Positions 44,001-52,656 of a DNA stretch of 64,000 nt are shown here, piece after piece (position 1 is the stretch's first letter; each line of letters begins with the position of its first letter). This DNA comes from Bacteroidales bacterium (GTDB lineage: Bacteria; Bacteroidota; Bacteroidia; Bacteroidales; F082). The stretch covers positions 24,912 to 88,911 of the forward strand of contig JAFYJV010000022.1 in assembly GCA_017537965.1 (NCBI GenBank), in the 5' to 3' direction. The notes under the pieces are model-generated. The model was not told where the DNA came from. It saw only the letters and a list, made by a program, of their open reading frames with translations, and searched no databases. The position numbers and the translations under genes are program-made.

Positions 44001-44662
44001 GTCTCACCGAAATTGATGAAACGACGTGCATACTGAGCCTTGTTTTCCGGATCGATCTTGATAGTGTTGCTTCTGCGGTTGACCTTCTGGTTCGCACCGT
44101 TGTCGCTCACCTTCTTCATTTCGATGGTCAGGTTGTCATAGACACGCAGAACATGGGTCTGAGGGTTGTAGGCAAAGGGGCGGACCATGATGTTTTGACC
44201 ACGGAAGTCGCGCAAAATGTAAGGTGCTTCCAAATAGGCTTGAGTAGCTGGCCAGAATGCATCTTGCTTGTACATTTCGCCATAGGTGAAAGGCACATCG
44301 GCAAGGTTGACCTGACGGCTGATATTGCCTTTTGATGGTGCGATCTCAATGTCAGGATAATCGGTGTATTGTGCGTCAATGACGCTGACGGTCATTTCTG
44401 CCCTGTCGCCAATGATGACTGGGACGGGTAGCATCGGCAGGTCTGGGGCACCGGCTTCGAGAATGGAAGCCATTTTGGGGACATTGACGACGAACTGGTC
44501 GCCTTGAGGAGTCTGAACCTTATTGGTGGAAAAACCATTGAGATCGACTTGAACGACGGTGCGATCCTCCGAACTGAAGATCAGCTTTGTGGAGGGAGCT
44601 TTCTGTGCAAACCCACTTCCCACAAGGAAGAGGGCTAACAGGAGCATTAAGTTTTTCTTCAT
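41096..44662 (-). CDS. Gingipain-like C25 cysteine protease with cleaved-adhesin-like domain and T9SS tail
   Basis: 1188 residues. Signal peptide ends at GSGFAQ (residue 20). Propeptide region to about 215, then the C25 domain with His439 (NYCNHGSETSW) and Cys472 (WSVACLNGKFD). CARDB-like modules follow (about 665-875), then a MAM/cleaved-adhesin-like domain (about 905-1035, with FFRKVSSESNYDKLYFYIDG and SGSDCAWIDNIQ), an Fn3-like unit, and a T9SS type A domain (RVYPNPTESNLHIEF...GIYLLHL...QKVIVK). The adhesin module resembles the haemagglutinin domains of P. gingivalis gingipains. The gene lies 29 nt after the other adhesin-bearing C25 gene. Confidence 0.93.
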   Translation of the reverse strand: MKKNLMLLLALFLVGSGFAQKAPSTKLIFSSEDRTVVQVDLNGFSTNKVQTPQGDQFVVNVPKMASILEAGAPDLPMLPVPVIIGDRAEMTVSVIDAQYTDYPDIEIAPSKGNISRQVNLADVPFTYGEMYKQDAFWPATQAYLEAPYILRDFRGQNIMVRPFAYNPQTHVLRVYDNLTIEMKKVSDNGANQKVNRRSNTIKIDPENKAQYARRFINFGETGAKYTFDEDFGELLIICADPYMSNLQPLVEWKNQSGRPTTLVSLSTAGGNNIENVKNYVSNFYNDPAHNLEYVLIVGEYNDLTPKNMGSGSGGTVFSDNYIGKLEGNDDYLEVLVGRLSVSNASDADLQVSKIIYFERDVTGDATWGDKGMGIGYYGAGSGHYGEDDYQHIDRIRDTLLHYTYTTITEHHGGSGGDASTTTISGTINEGISIINYCNHGSETSWGVANYSTSNVAALTNDYKLPIVWSVACLNGKFDVGTCFAESWLRAKNNATGAPTGAVGGMFSFVSQPWIPPMYGQDEMVDILTGWRSVDQFNHTFGGASLNGSMYVLDMAPNDAYQTFNSWLLFGDPSMMLRTAIPTEMNVSTNPSVLMLGMSELIVNADVEYGIATLSINGEMLASSKIVDGTATLSFPGLSNVGVADLTILGFNKVTYRGEIEIVPAEGPYLVLDDFQVNTETGSFNFGEEGSVNVQVKNVGVETVNDVTVTLSTESEYITEILNNTATIASLAEGATISIDDIFRFKISNNIPDGTKINFALDMTAGDDVWNSNFNVNVNAPTVEFVQMVLEGDLLGQHEGIVKLQFANNGHCDAPAGMFNLFSCAPELTIPNASFEFESIPAQESIVFEVPITIAENVEEGSCFEVSYLLNADFYSVSGTTVISVGNIMEGFETGNFSAFDWSFEGQSWTIDSSNAYEGSYCAKSGAISHSSSTTMKVTVNIPTDDEISFFRKVSSESNYDKLYFYIDGIEMGSWSGSLDWSQVSFPITTGQHTLKWKYEKDYSVSSGSDCAWIDNIQMPASSISTANNGVENLVAEVIDNEVIISWTAMERAISYSVFRNGEEIATDLIENGFSETVEHGVYTYCVIAKDEDGNVSQPSFVTVNVLSYLGIGENSESFRVYPNPTESNLHIEFVGEYTYSLYNSFGQQVMNGHANGEQMLNLSSLAKGIYLLHLNDGVNTDIQKVIVK

Positions 44663-44691
44663 TTTACTTGCTTGGTTTTATTTCAGTACTA

Positions 44692-47600
44692 TTATTCAAC
44701 AGTAATTTTTTGGATGGTAGTATGAGTGCCAGTGGTGATACGGAGCACATAAATGCCCTTGGCAAAACCGTTGACATTGAGTTGTTGCTGTCCGGAGGCG
44801 CTGCCAGAGAGGACTTTCTGACCCATATTGTTGAACAGGTCATATTGGAAGTCGGCATTGACGCGGAGGTTGAGCGTGCTTTGGACAGGGTTGGGGTAAA
44901 CGATGATGTCGATGATCTCTTCTTCGACGTCGTCATACACAACATCCACTGTAACAAAGGAAGGTGAGGAGGCGTGGCCTTCATCATCCTTGGCGATGAC
45001 GCAGTAGTTATAGATGCCTTCGGGCAGGGTCTCGGTGAAGGTGTTTTCGCTTGTAATGGCAATTTCTTCGCCATCGCGCTTCACTGTGAAGGAAGCAGCT
45101 TCGGGCATTTCGTCCCAAGTCAAGGTGACATCAAAGTCTTGAACGGTGGCTTCCAGTCCAGTGACAGGACTCAAGGCCAAGGTGACATGGGTGGGTGGGA
45201 AGGTGATGTTGTCAATCCAAGCGCAGTCGCTGCCGCTACTCACGGAATAGTCTTTTTGATATGACCATTTGAAGGTATGAGTGCCAACACTGATAGGATA
45301 GGTCTGTAAGCTCCAAGCTTGATCACCAGACCAGTTGGCTTTCTCAATATTGTCAATGTAGAAGAACAGTTTGTCGTAGCTGCTCTCTGAAGACACTTTC
45401 CTATAGAAGGAGACTTCTCCATCGGCAAGGACGTCAACCGTCAAGATGAGGTCGCTGGATTGGCTGTGGCTGATCGTGCCCGACTTGGCGCAATAAGTGC
45501 CGTCGTAAGCGTCAGTATTGACGATGGTCCATGCAGCGGTGCCGCCGCTTGTCCATGGGAACATGTTGAAATCGCCAGACTCAAAGCTTTCAGCGATGTA
45601 ACCGACGGTAACGATATAGGTGCCGTTGGCGCTATAGTGGCCGCTGGTGAGGAGGTAGCCGAGCTCGTAGGTGGAACCGTTTTCCACGTCTTCAGCAACG
45701 GCGATGTTGACCTCAAAGATTTTGGTGCGGCCAGCAGGGAACGTGTCGATAACGATGGAGTTGTCGAGCACAGTGACGTCCTGTGAGCTGCTGAAGAGTT
45801 CGAAAACAGCATTGTAGGCATCGGCTCCGCCGTTATTGGTGATCTCAAATGTGACGACACTGTTCTCGCCAGGAACGAGTTCGGTATTGACGATGCTTTC
45901 AACATTGAACTCGGGAGCTAAGGCAGTCACGTTGAACTTGCTTTCCCAAGTGTCCTCGCCGTCGGTGCAGGTGACAAAGAACTGGATCTTTTCGTTGTTG
46001 GGGACATTCACTGCGACGTCGAAGCTGAAAGTGTCTTCGATGACATAGCTATCGTCGGCAGGAAGGGTCTCGATGACGGCTTCGTTGTTGACGAAGGTGA
46101 TGTATTCCGACTCCGTGCTGAGGGTGACGGTCACATTGTTAGCGGTTTCTGAACCAACGTTCTTAATGGTGACGTTCATGGGTACGTGAGAGCCATTGGT
46201 CACAGGATGTTGCACTTCATAGTTGTCGTAAGCAAGGTAGGCACCGTCCAAAGCGGCAGCGGGAATGACAGTGCGATACGGCACATGTTGCGGATGGGTC
46301 ACGCAGATGTGGACATCGCCTCCACTGGTAATGGGGTTGATGGCAATGGCGGTGGTGCCAGTCTCATCAATCATGCCAGCGCCATAAATCACGCCGTCCA
46401 TGGTGATGGCAGCGTATGAACCGGGAGCAGCCGTGATCTCATAGGAATCCACGCCGATGGGCAGGGTGGGCAGGTGGCTCACGTCATTCGGAGTGGGAGC
46501 GACACGATAAGGCAGGATGGAACCGTCGCCCAAGGTGTGGTAGGCTTGCCAGTCATACAGGGTGCTGATATGGAGGGTGTAGCCGAGAGCTTGAGCAGCG
46601 TTGCTGGCCAAGTTGCCAATAAATCTGATGGCGTCAACGGTGTTGTAAGCGTCATTGTCCCAGATGGCATCATAGCAGCCCATGGTGGTGATGGAGATAT
46701 CAGGCATTTGGCCGTTGGCTTGGCTGGTGGCGCCTACACCGAAGTAGTAGTCGTTGAGCCAGTAGGTGGAGGGGCAGGAACCGATGTAGGCGTAAGCGGC
46801 CTTGTTCTCGGCGCGAACCATGGCTTCACCGAAGCAGGTGCTGCTGATACCCCAGTCGGCGGCCTCGCAGCAGTTACCCATGGCGAGGAAGTACTTGTGT
46901 TCGTTGGTCAGGTTGTTGACATCGCTGACAGTGAAACTCGGTCCAGCCCAGCTGGTGTTGCTGCCGTGGGCGGTGTAGTTCACGAAACCGACGCCAGTGT
47001 TCAGGTTGTTATAGCATCCAGTATAGGTGCCATGGCTGTATTCATACACGTTGTTGAAGCCGTGTTCGGTGTTGTAGTAGTAGTTGGTTGCGTACCAAAT
47101 GGTGGGACGACCCACAGTGACACCCCAACCGCTGTCTTCACCGGCGATGAGCAGCACGTTGCTGAGGTAGCTCGGGTCGGGCATGGTGAGTTGCTCGTAT
47201 TCGAGGGCTTTGTTCAGCATGGAGGTCATCTGAGCAACGTTTTCAGCGGGGAAACGGCTATGGAACATGTCGGAGAACTCGTCGCCGTCAACACTCGAGT
47301 AGTTGAGGTCGGTGACGCAGCTGGTAGCACTGCCAGTGCCTGATTCAGGAACCATATTCTTGTCGCCCATGATCATGAGGAAGGTGGGAGCGTCCTCATT
47401 GTACTTCTGCTGGATGAACGAGCGGATGGCCGAAGAGTTGGTGCCGATCTGGTCGGTGTAGTTCACATCGACATAGAAGCCCTTTTCAGTCTTCCAGTTA
47501 ACCCATTCTTGAATGGTGGATTCAAATGCGCGGTTTGTGATGACCAGCATCTTGACGGGGTTCTGCCAAAGATCCGGGTGATCGTCGTAAACGTCACGGA

Positions 47601-48306
47601 GTTGCTTTTCGTTAAACATTGCCTTGTACACACCCGAGAAATAAGGGCTGAACGTCTTGGCAAATTCATTGTAAGCAACGGTCTTGTCGTATTCACCGAA
47701 ATTCACCTCGACTTCGATGTTGTTGTAAACACGGATGAGGTTGTTGACTGCATCATACTGCACTGGGTTGATGGTCAAAGCGCCAACTTGGATGCCACGC
47801 ATGGTGCCTTTGATTTCGAACAGGGCAATGGGATGCTCCACGAATCCGGCGGTGGTGTAGGCCTTGGCGTTGTATTCAAAGGGGAGATCACCAGGCTTTT
47901 GGTCCTTGCGAAGAGGAGTCTGCTGGGGATAGAGACTATGGATGCCATAGTCAGCAAGGTTGTAAACAGTGGTGCTATAGTTCTTCACCTTAACATTGAC
48001 GTTGTTGGCACCGAACGGCACAGCAATCAGTTTGTTGGCGGCAGGCAATGTCGGGTCGCCAATGTTGCCTGAAGGATAGGCACCATCCATGGTGATGTTG
48101 GAAAACAATCCTTTTTCGGTGGAGACTTCTTCAGCAACGATGCTGCCGAATGAGAAAGTTGCAGTGAAACCATTGTCAGAGACATTCTCACACTGCTGAG
48201 CGGATTTGACACCGTTCAAGTCAATCCGGCCTTGTGCCGTGGCTTGAGCGCTGAACAGCATTCCCATGAACAGGAATGCGAAGAAAAGTAAGCTTACTTT
48301 TTTCAT
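44692..48306 (-). CDS. Gingipain-like C25 cysteine protease (Rgp-like active site) with cleaved-adhesin-like domain and T9SS tail
   Basis: 1204 residues. Signal peptide to about residue 25 (AQATAQ). Propeptide to about 230. C25 domain with His447 (NYTAHGSNTSWAGP) and the tandem Cys479-Cys480 (LAMGNCCEAADW), close to the GNCC site of RgpB and unlike its two neighbours. It then carries CARDB-like modules (about 700-900), a cleaved-adhesin-like domain (about 925-1055, with SSESSYDKLFFYID and SGSDCAWIDNI), an Fn3-like unit and a T9SS type A domain (VYPNPVQSTLNLRV...GIYVLRI...QKITVE). First gene of the C25 pair. An Arg-type specificity is plausible but not shown. Confidence 0.94.
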   Translation of the reverse strand: MKKVSLLFFAFLFMGMLFSAQATAQGRIDLNGVKSAQQCENVSDNGFTATFSFGSIVAEEVSTEKGLFSNITMDGAYPSGNIGDPTLPAANKLIAVPFGANNVNVKVKNYSTTVYNLADYGIHSLYPQQTPLRKDQKPGDLPFEYNAKAYTTAGFVEHPIALFEIKGTMRGIQVGALTINPVQYDAVNNLIRVYNNIEVEVNFGEYDKTVAYNEFAKTFSPYFSGVYKAMFNEKQLRDVYDDHPDLWQNPVKMLVITNRAFESTIQEWVNWKTEKGFYVDVNYTDQIGTNSSAIRSFIQQKYNEDAPTFLMIMGDKNMVPESGTGSATSCVTDLNYSSVDGDEFSDMFHSRFPAENVAQMTSMLNKALEYEQLTMPDPSYLSNVLLIAGEDSGWGVTVGRPTIWYATNYYYNTEHGFNNVYEYSHGTYTGCYNNLNTGVGFVNYTAHGSNTSWAGPSFTVSDVNNLTNEHKYFLAMGNCCEAADWGISSTCFGEAMVRAENKAAYAYIGSCPSTYWLNDYYFGVGATSQANGQMPDISITTMGCYDAIWDNDAYNTVDAIRFIGNLASNAAQALGYTLHISTLYDWQAYHTLGDGSILPYRVAPTPNDVSHLPTLPIGVDSYEITAAPGSYAAITMDGVIYGAGMIDETGTTAIAINPITSGGDVHICVTHPQHVPYRTVIPAAALDGAYLAYDNYEVQHPVTNGSHVPMNVTIKNVGSETANNVTVTLSTESEYITFVNNEAVIETLPADDSYVIEDTFSFDVAVNVPNNEKIQFFVTCTDGEDTWESKFNVTALAPEFNVESIVNTELVPGENSVVTFEITNNGGADAYNAVFELFSSSQDVTVLDNSIVIDTFPAGRTKIFEVNIAVAEDVENGSTYELGYLLTSGHYSANGTYIVTVGYIAESFESGDFNMFPWTSGGTAAWTIVNTDAYDGTYCAKSGTISHSQSSDLILTVDVLADGEVSFYRKVSSESSYDKLFFYIDNIEKANWSGDQAWSLQTYPISVGTHTFKWSYQKDYSVSSGSDCAWIDNITFPPTHVTLALSPVTGLEATVQDFDVTLTWDEMPEAASFTVKRDGEEIAITSENTFTETLPEGIYNYCVIAKDDEGHASSPSFVTVDVVYDDVEEEIIDIIVYPNPVQSTLNLRVNADFQYDLFNNMGQKVLSGSASGQQQLNVNGFAKGIYVLRITTGTHTTIQKITVE

Positions 48307-48382
48307 TGATGTTAGTTTTAATAATTGATAAATACTCTATAAAAATATTTAAATAAATCTTAAAATAAAATTCTGCCAAAAG

Positions 48383-48412
48383 AAAAAAGCCCAGTTTTCA
48401 AAAAACCAGGCT
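48383..48412 (-). terminator. Intrinsic terminator after the S41 protease gene
   Basis: On the minus strand AGCCTGGTTTT pairs with AAAACTGGGCT (two G-U pairs), followed by a T-run. The C25 promoter must lie between here and 48306; no exact TAnnTTTG box was found there. Confidence 0.8.
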
Positions 48413-48479
48413 CCAAAAATACACATTTTTTTCGAAATAGCACCTATTAAAGGGAGGAAAATCGATTTTTTAACATATT

Positions 48480-50072
48480 TTATTTTAACATGGAACGATA
48501 TATTTTCTCGGAACTCGCTATGTCAATGGCTTTTCGAATGGTCGGATCCTCGGCGAGAGTGACCTCGTAATACTGTTGCATCTCCCACACATTTCTTGCG
48601 ATCAAAGCTTTGATCTGTAGTTTGATGTATTTCTCAGACCGTTTGTATTCCTCGTCGTTCCATTCCACCTTCTCGTTTTTAGCCAGTTTCTTTACCGCGT
48701 CGATCATCGCGTCGGTCACTTGGAAATCCTGGTTGTATTGCTTGAATTCCGGGAATTCGTTTTTGATTTGCTCACGGTTGGCCATGACATAATCGACAGT
48801 ATATTTATTAAAGACTCCTTTCCGTACAAGGTTGGTGTAAAGCTTGCTGTTGAAGCTGGTATCGGCTGGCATGAAGATATCGGGCATAATGCCGCCGCCG
48901 CCATAAACGATGCGGCCTTTGTCGGTCTTGTATCGCAGCGAGTCGGGGAAGTGGATGCTGTCGGCATGGAAATACTCACCATGTTCAAGCCGCTTGGTCA
49001 TCTCCTTGTAATAGTCTTCCGTGCCGCTTTCGTAGGGACGTTGGATGCATCGTCCAGTAGGGGTATGGTAACGGGCGGTGGTGAGGCGGATCATGGAGCC
49101 GTCGGGAAGGTTGAAGGGCCTTTGCACCAATCCTTTCCCGAAAGAACGCCGTCCGATGAGGACGCCGCGGTCGTGGTCTTGGACGGCTCCCGAAAGGATC
49201 TCGCTGGCAGAGGCGGAACCCTCGTCGATTAGGACGATGAGCCGGCCTTCCGTGTAAATACCCTTGTCAGTGCTCTTCCACTCCTGACGTGACGAGCGCA
49301 GCCCTTCCGTATAGACGATGAGTTGGTCGGCCTTCAGGAACTCATCGACCATGGCAATGGCCGTGTTCAGATAGCCGCCCGAGTTGCTCCTCAGGTCCAG
49401 AATCAGCGAATTCATTCCTTGGTCTTGCAGTTTCTGCATGGCAGCTTTGAATTCCTTGTCGGAGTCCTGCGCAAAACGATCCAACTTGATGTATCCCACC
49501 TTTTTCTCCATCATGAAAGCGGCATTGATACTGTTCAACGGGATCTTGTCGCGAGTGATCTCAAAGTCCATCAACTCGGGATCGTTGCCGCGTTTCACGC
49601 TGACAGTCACCTTGGTGCCTTTCTTGCCGCGCAGGTGTTGTTGTACGTATTCGTTGTCAATTTTCTTGCCAAAGGCATCTTCGCCGTCGATCTTGATGAA
49701 CTGGTCGCCAGCCATGATGCCAACCTTCTCTGAGGGGCCGCCGGGGGTGGGGCCAATGACGGTGATGGTGTCGCGGATCAATTGAAAAGTCACGCCGATA
49801 CCCTCGAAACTGCCCACCAACGGCTCATTGGCCTTCTCCACATCTTTCTTCGAGATGTAGGCGGAGTGGGGGTCGAGTTCTTTCAAGGCGGCGGTGATGG
49901 CATCTTCCACTACTTTCTCTGAATTGGCGGAGTCCACATAGAAGTTGTCAATCAGATATAGGGTAGTAGCAAATTTTTGGGCGTTTTGCTGTGCTTTCGA
50001 ATGGGGTTGCTGTGCGTAAACGAAGACGGTTGCAAACAACAAAACGTTAGTAAGTAATAGCTTGATATTCAT
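48480..50072 (-). CDS. S41-family C-terminal processing protease
   Basis: 530 residues from ATG 50072 (MNIKLLLTNVLLF, signal peptide to about residue 20). A PDZ domain covers about 85-165 (GSFEGIGVTFQLIRDTITV). The tail-specific protease core has LDLRSNSGGYLN (226-235), the serine region GSASASEIL (285-293) and Lys313 in RSFGKGLVQ, which together form the Ser-Lys dyad. It acts in the periplasm, trimming or degrading proteins from the C-terminus. It follows the Sua5/YrdC gene by 10 nt, so the two are cotranscribed. Confidence 0.93.
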   Translation of the reverse strand: MNIKLLLTNVLLFATVFVYAQQPHSKAQQNAQKFATTLYLIDNFYVDSANSEKVVEDAITAALKELDPHSAYISKKDVEKANEPLVGSFEGIGVTFQLIRDTITVIGPTPGGPSEKVGIMAGDQFIKIDGEDAFGKKIDNEYVQQHLRGKKGTKVTVSVKRGNDPELMDFEITRDKIPLNSINAAFMMEKKVGYIKLDRFAQDSDKEFKAAMQKLQDQGMNSLILDLRSNSGGYLNTAIAMVDEFLKADQLIVYTEGLRSSRQEWKSTDKGIYTEGRLIVLIDEGSASASEILSGAVQDHDRGVLIGRRSFGKGLVQRPFNLPDGSMIRLTTARYHTPTGRCIQRPYESGTEDYYKEMTKRLEHGEYFHADSIHFPDSLRYKTDKGRIVYGGGGIMPDIFMPADTSFNSKLYTNLVRKGVFNKYTVDYVMANREQIKNEFPEFKQYNQDFQVTDAMIDAVKKLAKNEKVEWNDEEYKRSEKYIKLQIKALIARNVWEMQQYYEVTLAEDPTIRKAIDIASSEKIYRSMLK

Positions 50073-50082
50073 GTTTTTGTTA

Positions 50083-50655
50083 TTATTGTCGAATGATTTC
50101 AAAAGTATTGTCTTCATTGAGTTTGATGATGGTGGAACTCTTGGGCTTCTCCATGACGTCGTGATAGAGTTGAACGGTATAATCGACGGATTGTTTCATC
50201 TCCTCGGTGATGTCGTTGTATGTCAATGCCGAAGGTTTTCCAGAGAGGTTGGCTGAAGTGGATGTGATAGGCTTTCCCAGGCGTCGGATGACCTCTTTGC
50301 AAAACTCATGGTTGACCACGCGGATGCATACGGTCTTGTCGGCCGAGATATTCCTTGCCAAGTTCTTGCTTTCCGCATAAACGATGCTCAGCGGACTTTT
50401 GGCTCCCTTGATCAGGTCGTATGCGATGATGGGCACGTTGACAACATAGTCTTTTAACCGTTCTACGGAGTCCACCAAGACGATGAGACTCTTGTTGGTG
50501 GGACGTTTTTTGACGGCATAGACCTTGTCACATGCCCTGCTGTTGGTGGCATCGCACCCCACGCCCCAGATGGTGTCGGTGGGATAAAGTATGGTCTTCC
50601 CTGCCTTCAGGAAGGAAACGGTGCGTTCTACTTCTTCTTCAAAAGGGACGGTCAT
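50083..50655 (-). CDS. L-threonylcarbamoyladenylate synthase (Sua5/YciO/YrdC)
   Basis: 190 residues from ATG 50655; the -7 box just upstream rules out the longer frame. The enzyme makes threonylcarbamoyl-AMP for t6A37 modification of ANN-decoding tRNAs. Motifs: LYPTDTIWGVGCDA (about 22-35), the KRPTNKSLIVLV substrate loop (about 47-58) and TSTSANLSGKPS (about 137-148). It has no Sua5 C-terminal domain, so it is the YrdC/YciO single-domain type. Operon partner: S41 protease. Confidence 0.92.
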   Translation of the reverse strand: MTVPFEEEVERTVSFLKAGKTILYPTDTIWGVGCDATNSRACDKVYAVKKRPTNKSLIVLVDSVERLKDYVVNVPIIAYDLIKGAKSPLSIVYAESKNLARNISADKTVCIRVVNHEFCKEVIRRLGKPITSTSANLSGKPSALTYNDITEEMKQSVDYTVQLYHDVMEKPKSSTIIKLNEDNTFEIIRQ

Positions 50656-50684
50656 GGCTTGTGTTGCTTTGCATTTTCTTGAAG

Positions 50685-50718
50685 CAAAATTACATATTTC
50701 CTTTGGTATGGAACGCAA
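50685..50718 (-). promoter_or_regulatory. Promoter of the YrdC/S41 operon
   Basis: Minus-strand TAATTTTG (50685-50692) with TTG (50716-50718), 23-nt spacing. Confidence 0.5.
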
Positions 50719-50727
50719 AAAATGATT

Positions 50728-50735
50728 TATATTTG
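50728..50735 (+). promoter_or_regulatory. -7 element TATATTTG for the glycosyltransferase operon
   Basis: Plus-strand TAnnTTTG match 20 nt before the ATG, divergent from the YrdC promoter. Confidence 0.5.
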
Positions 50736-50755
50736 CATTTTTATTTGGATTAATA

Positions 50756-51544
50756 ATGGGTAAGATTACGGGATTGGTCATCACGCTCAACGAGGAGAAA
50801 AACATTTGTGAATGCATCGAATCGTTGCGTCAGATCTGTGATGAGATTGTGGTGGTTGATTCATGCAGCCAAGACCGTACTGTGGAGTTGGCCGCTGCGA
50901 TGGGGGCAAAGACGCTGGTGCAACCCTATCTTGGTGACGGTCCCCAGAAAAATGTGGGCATTGACTTGGCTTCCAACACCTGGGTGTTCAGTCTGGACGC
51001 CGATGAACGTGTCACTCCCGAGCTGGCCGAAGCCATCAGACAAATCGATCTTGACGCCACTCCATACGAGGCATTCGCTGTTCGCCGCCGCAACTACATA
51101 GGGAGTCGGTGGATCCGTTGCTGCCATTGGTATCCCAACTATTTGGTGCGTCTTTACCGTACCGACAAGACTCGTTATACCGATTCCAAGCAACATGCTG
51201 AAGTCCCTTCATCCAACAGCGGACGCATCAAGGCGGATATCCTCCATTATGCATACAACAATATCGGTGAGATGTTCACCAAGCAAGCCCATTCGTTCAG
51301 TTCAAGAAGTGCGAAAATCATCTATCAAAAAGGCAAGAAAGTGCATGGCATCACGCCTTTCCTGCATGGATTCGCGTCGTTTTTCCTGAACTATTTCGTC
51401 CGTGGTGGAATTTTTGGTGGGATCGATGGACTGTCCATCTCCTTGGCCATGTCGATGAATGCTTACCTTAAATATGCGAGAGTGCTTGAATATCAGCGCG
51501 ATAAAAAAGTTCTTGAAGAAGAGGATTTTAATAAGGTATGGTGA
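50756..51544 (+). CDS. Family 2 glycosyltransferase (lipopolysaccharide-core type)
   Basis: 262 residues. GT-A fold: nucleotide-binding LVITLNEEKNICECIESL (5-22), VVVDSCSQDRT (35-45) and the metal-binding LDADERVTPEL (about 78-88). It resembles KdtX/WaaE-like transferases that add sugars to the LPS inner core. The C-terminal HGFASFFLNYFVRGG is a membrane-associating hydrophobic stretch common in this subfamily. The stop overlaps the next glycosyltransferase by 7 nt. Acceptor unknown. Confidence 0.88.
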   Translation: MGKITGLVITLNEEKNICECIESLRQICDEIVVVDSCSQDRTVELAAAMGAKTLVQPYLGDGPQKNVGIDLASNTWVFSLDADERVTPELAEAIRQIDLDATPYEAFAVRRRNYIGSRWIRCCHWYPNYLVRLYRTDKTRYTDSKQHAEVPSSNSGRIKADILHYAYNNIGEMFTKQAHSFSSRSAKIIYQKGKKVHGITPFLHGFASFFLNYFVRGGIFGGIDGLSISLAMSMNAYLKYARVLEYQRDKKVLEEEDFNKVW

Positions 51545-52656
51545 TTGGATTTGACGCGAAACGGGCTTTCTGCAACAATACGGGATTGGGAAACTATAGC
51601 CGTATGATTATCAGCGGTGTGGCCGAGCTGCATCCTGAGGTGCGTTGCCGTCTCTATACGCCCTATCGGGATGCTGCCTTCAAGACGTATTTCGACGCCT
51701 ATCCCAATGTCACGGTGGTTGAGCCGGAAGTCCAGATTGGCAGCAACAGCATTTGGCGTTCGTATAGTGTCGCCAAGGTGATCCGTGATGATGGCGTTGA
51801 CCTGTTTCATGGATTGAGCCATGAGTTGCCACATGGACTTCCTGCCGATTTGCCTGCGTTGGTGACGATGCATGATATGGCCGTGTGGCGATTCCCTCAG
51901 TTTTTTCCTTTGGTGGACAGGGCAGTTTACCGTAAAAAGCAAAAGGCAGCGTGCGACCGTGCCGACAGAATCATCGCTGTCAGCAAGCAGACGAAGAGCG
52001 ACTTGGTTGAGATCCTTGGAGTTCCTGAAGAGAAGATATGTGTGGTTTATCAGTCGTGTCATCCCCAGTTTTGGAATCCAGTGCCGTTGGAAGAACAGCA
52101 GCGGGTCAACGCAAAATACAAGTTGCCGGAGAAGTATGCCCTTTGTGTGGGGACCGTTGAGGAGCGCAAGAACCAGCTCATGGTGGTCAAAGCCCTTGCC
52201 GAGTTGCCTGAACTGAATCTGGTAATCGTCGGGAAACAGAAGCCATACGCCCGACAGGTAAAGGAAGAGATTGTCCGTAATGGGTTGGAAAAGAAGGTGA
52301 TGATGCTTGAAGGTGTTGATTTTGCAGACCTCCCAGGCCTTTATTCCGGTGCTTTGTTCAGCGTGTACATGTCGGTTTTCGAAGGTTTCGGGATCCCTGT
52401 CCTGGAGTCGATGTGTTGTGGCACCCCCGTGGTCTGTTCCAATGTATCCTCACTTCCCGAGGTGGGAGGAGAGGCGGCTTTGTTGGCTGATCCACAGGAT
52501 GTTGACGGCATTGCGGAAGCGATGAACCGTCTGGCGTTTGATCCCGGCTTACGACAGGACAGAAAGGATATGTCTTTGGCGCAGGCCGCTCATTTTTCAA
52601 AGGGAAAGGTCATCGGCGACCTTTTTGAAGTGTATTCTCAATTCAGCAGGTCATGA
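51538..52656 (+). CDS. Family 4 glycosyltransferase (GT-B)
   Basis: 372 residues. N-terminal domain starts VIGFDAKRAFCNNTGLGNYSR; the C-terminal Rossmann domain has YALCVGTVEERKNQ (about 199-212), the EX7E-type region FEGFGIPVLESMCCGTPVVCSN (about 280-301) and LLADPQDVD. It uses a nucleotide-sugar donor to extend an envelope glycan or glycolipid. Overlaps GT2 upstream by 7 nt and the VWA-like gene downstream by 4 nt (ATGA), so the three form one operon. Confidence 0.9.
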   Translation: MVIGFDAKRAFCNNTGLGNYSRMIISGVAELHPEVRCRLYTPYRDAAFKTYFDAYPNVTVVEPEVQIGSNSIWRSYSVAKVIRDDGVDLFHGLSHELPHGLPADLPALVTMHDMAVWRFPQFFPLVDRAVYRKKQKAACDRADRIIAVSKQTKSDLVEILGVPEEKICVVYQSCHPQFWNPVPLEEQQRVNAKYKLPEKYALCVGTVEERKNQLMVVKALAELPELNLVIVGKQKPYARQVKEEIVRNGLEKKVMMLEGVDFADLPGLYSGALFSVYMSVFEGFGIPVLESMCCGTPVVCSNVSSLPEVGGEAALLADPQDVDGIAEAMNRLAFDPGLRQDRKDMSLAQAAHFSKGKVIGDLFEVYSQFSRS

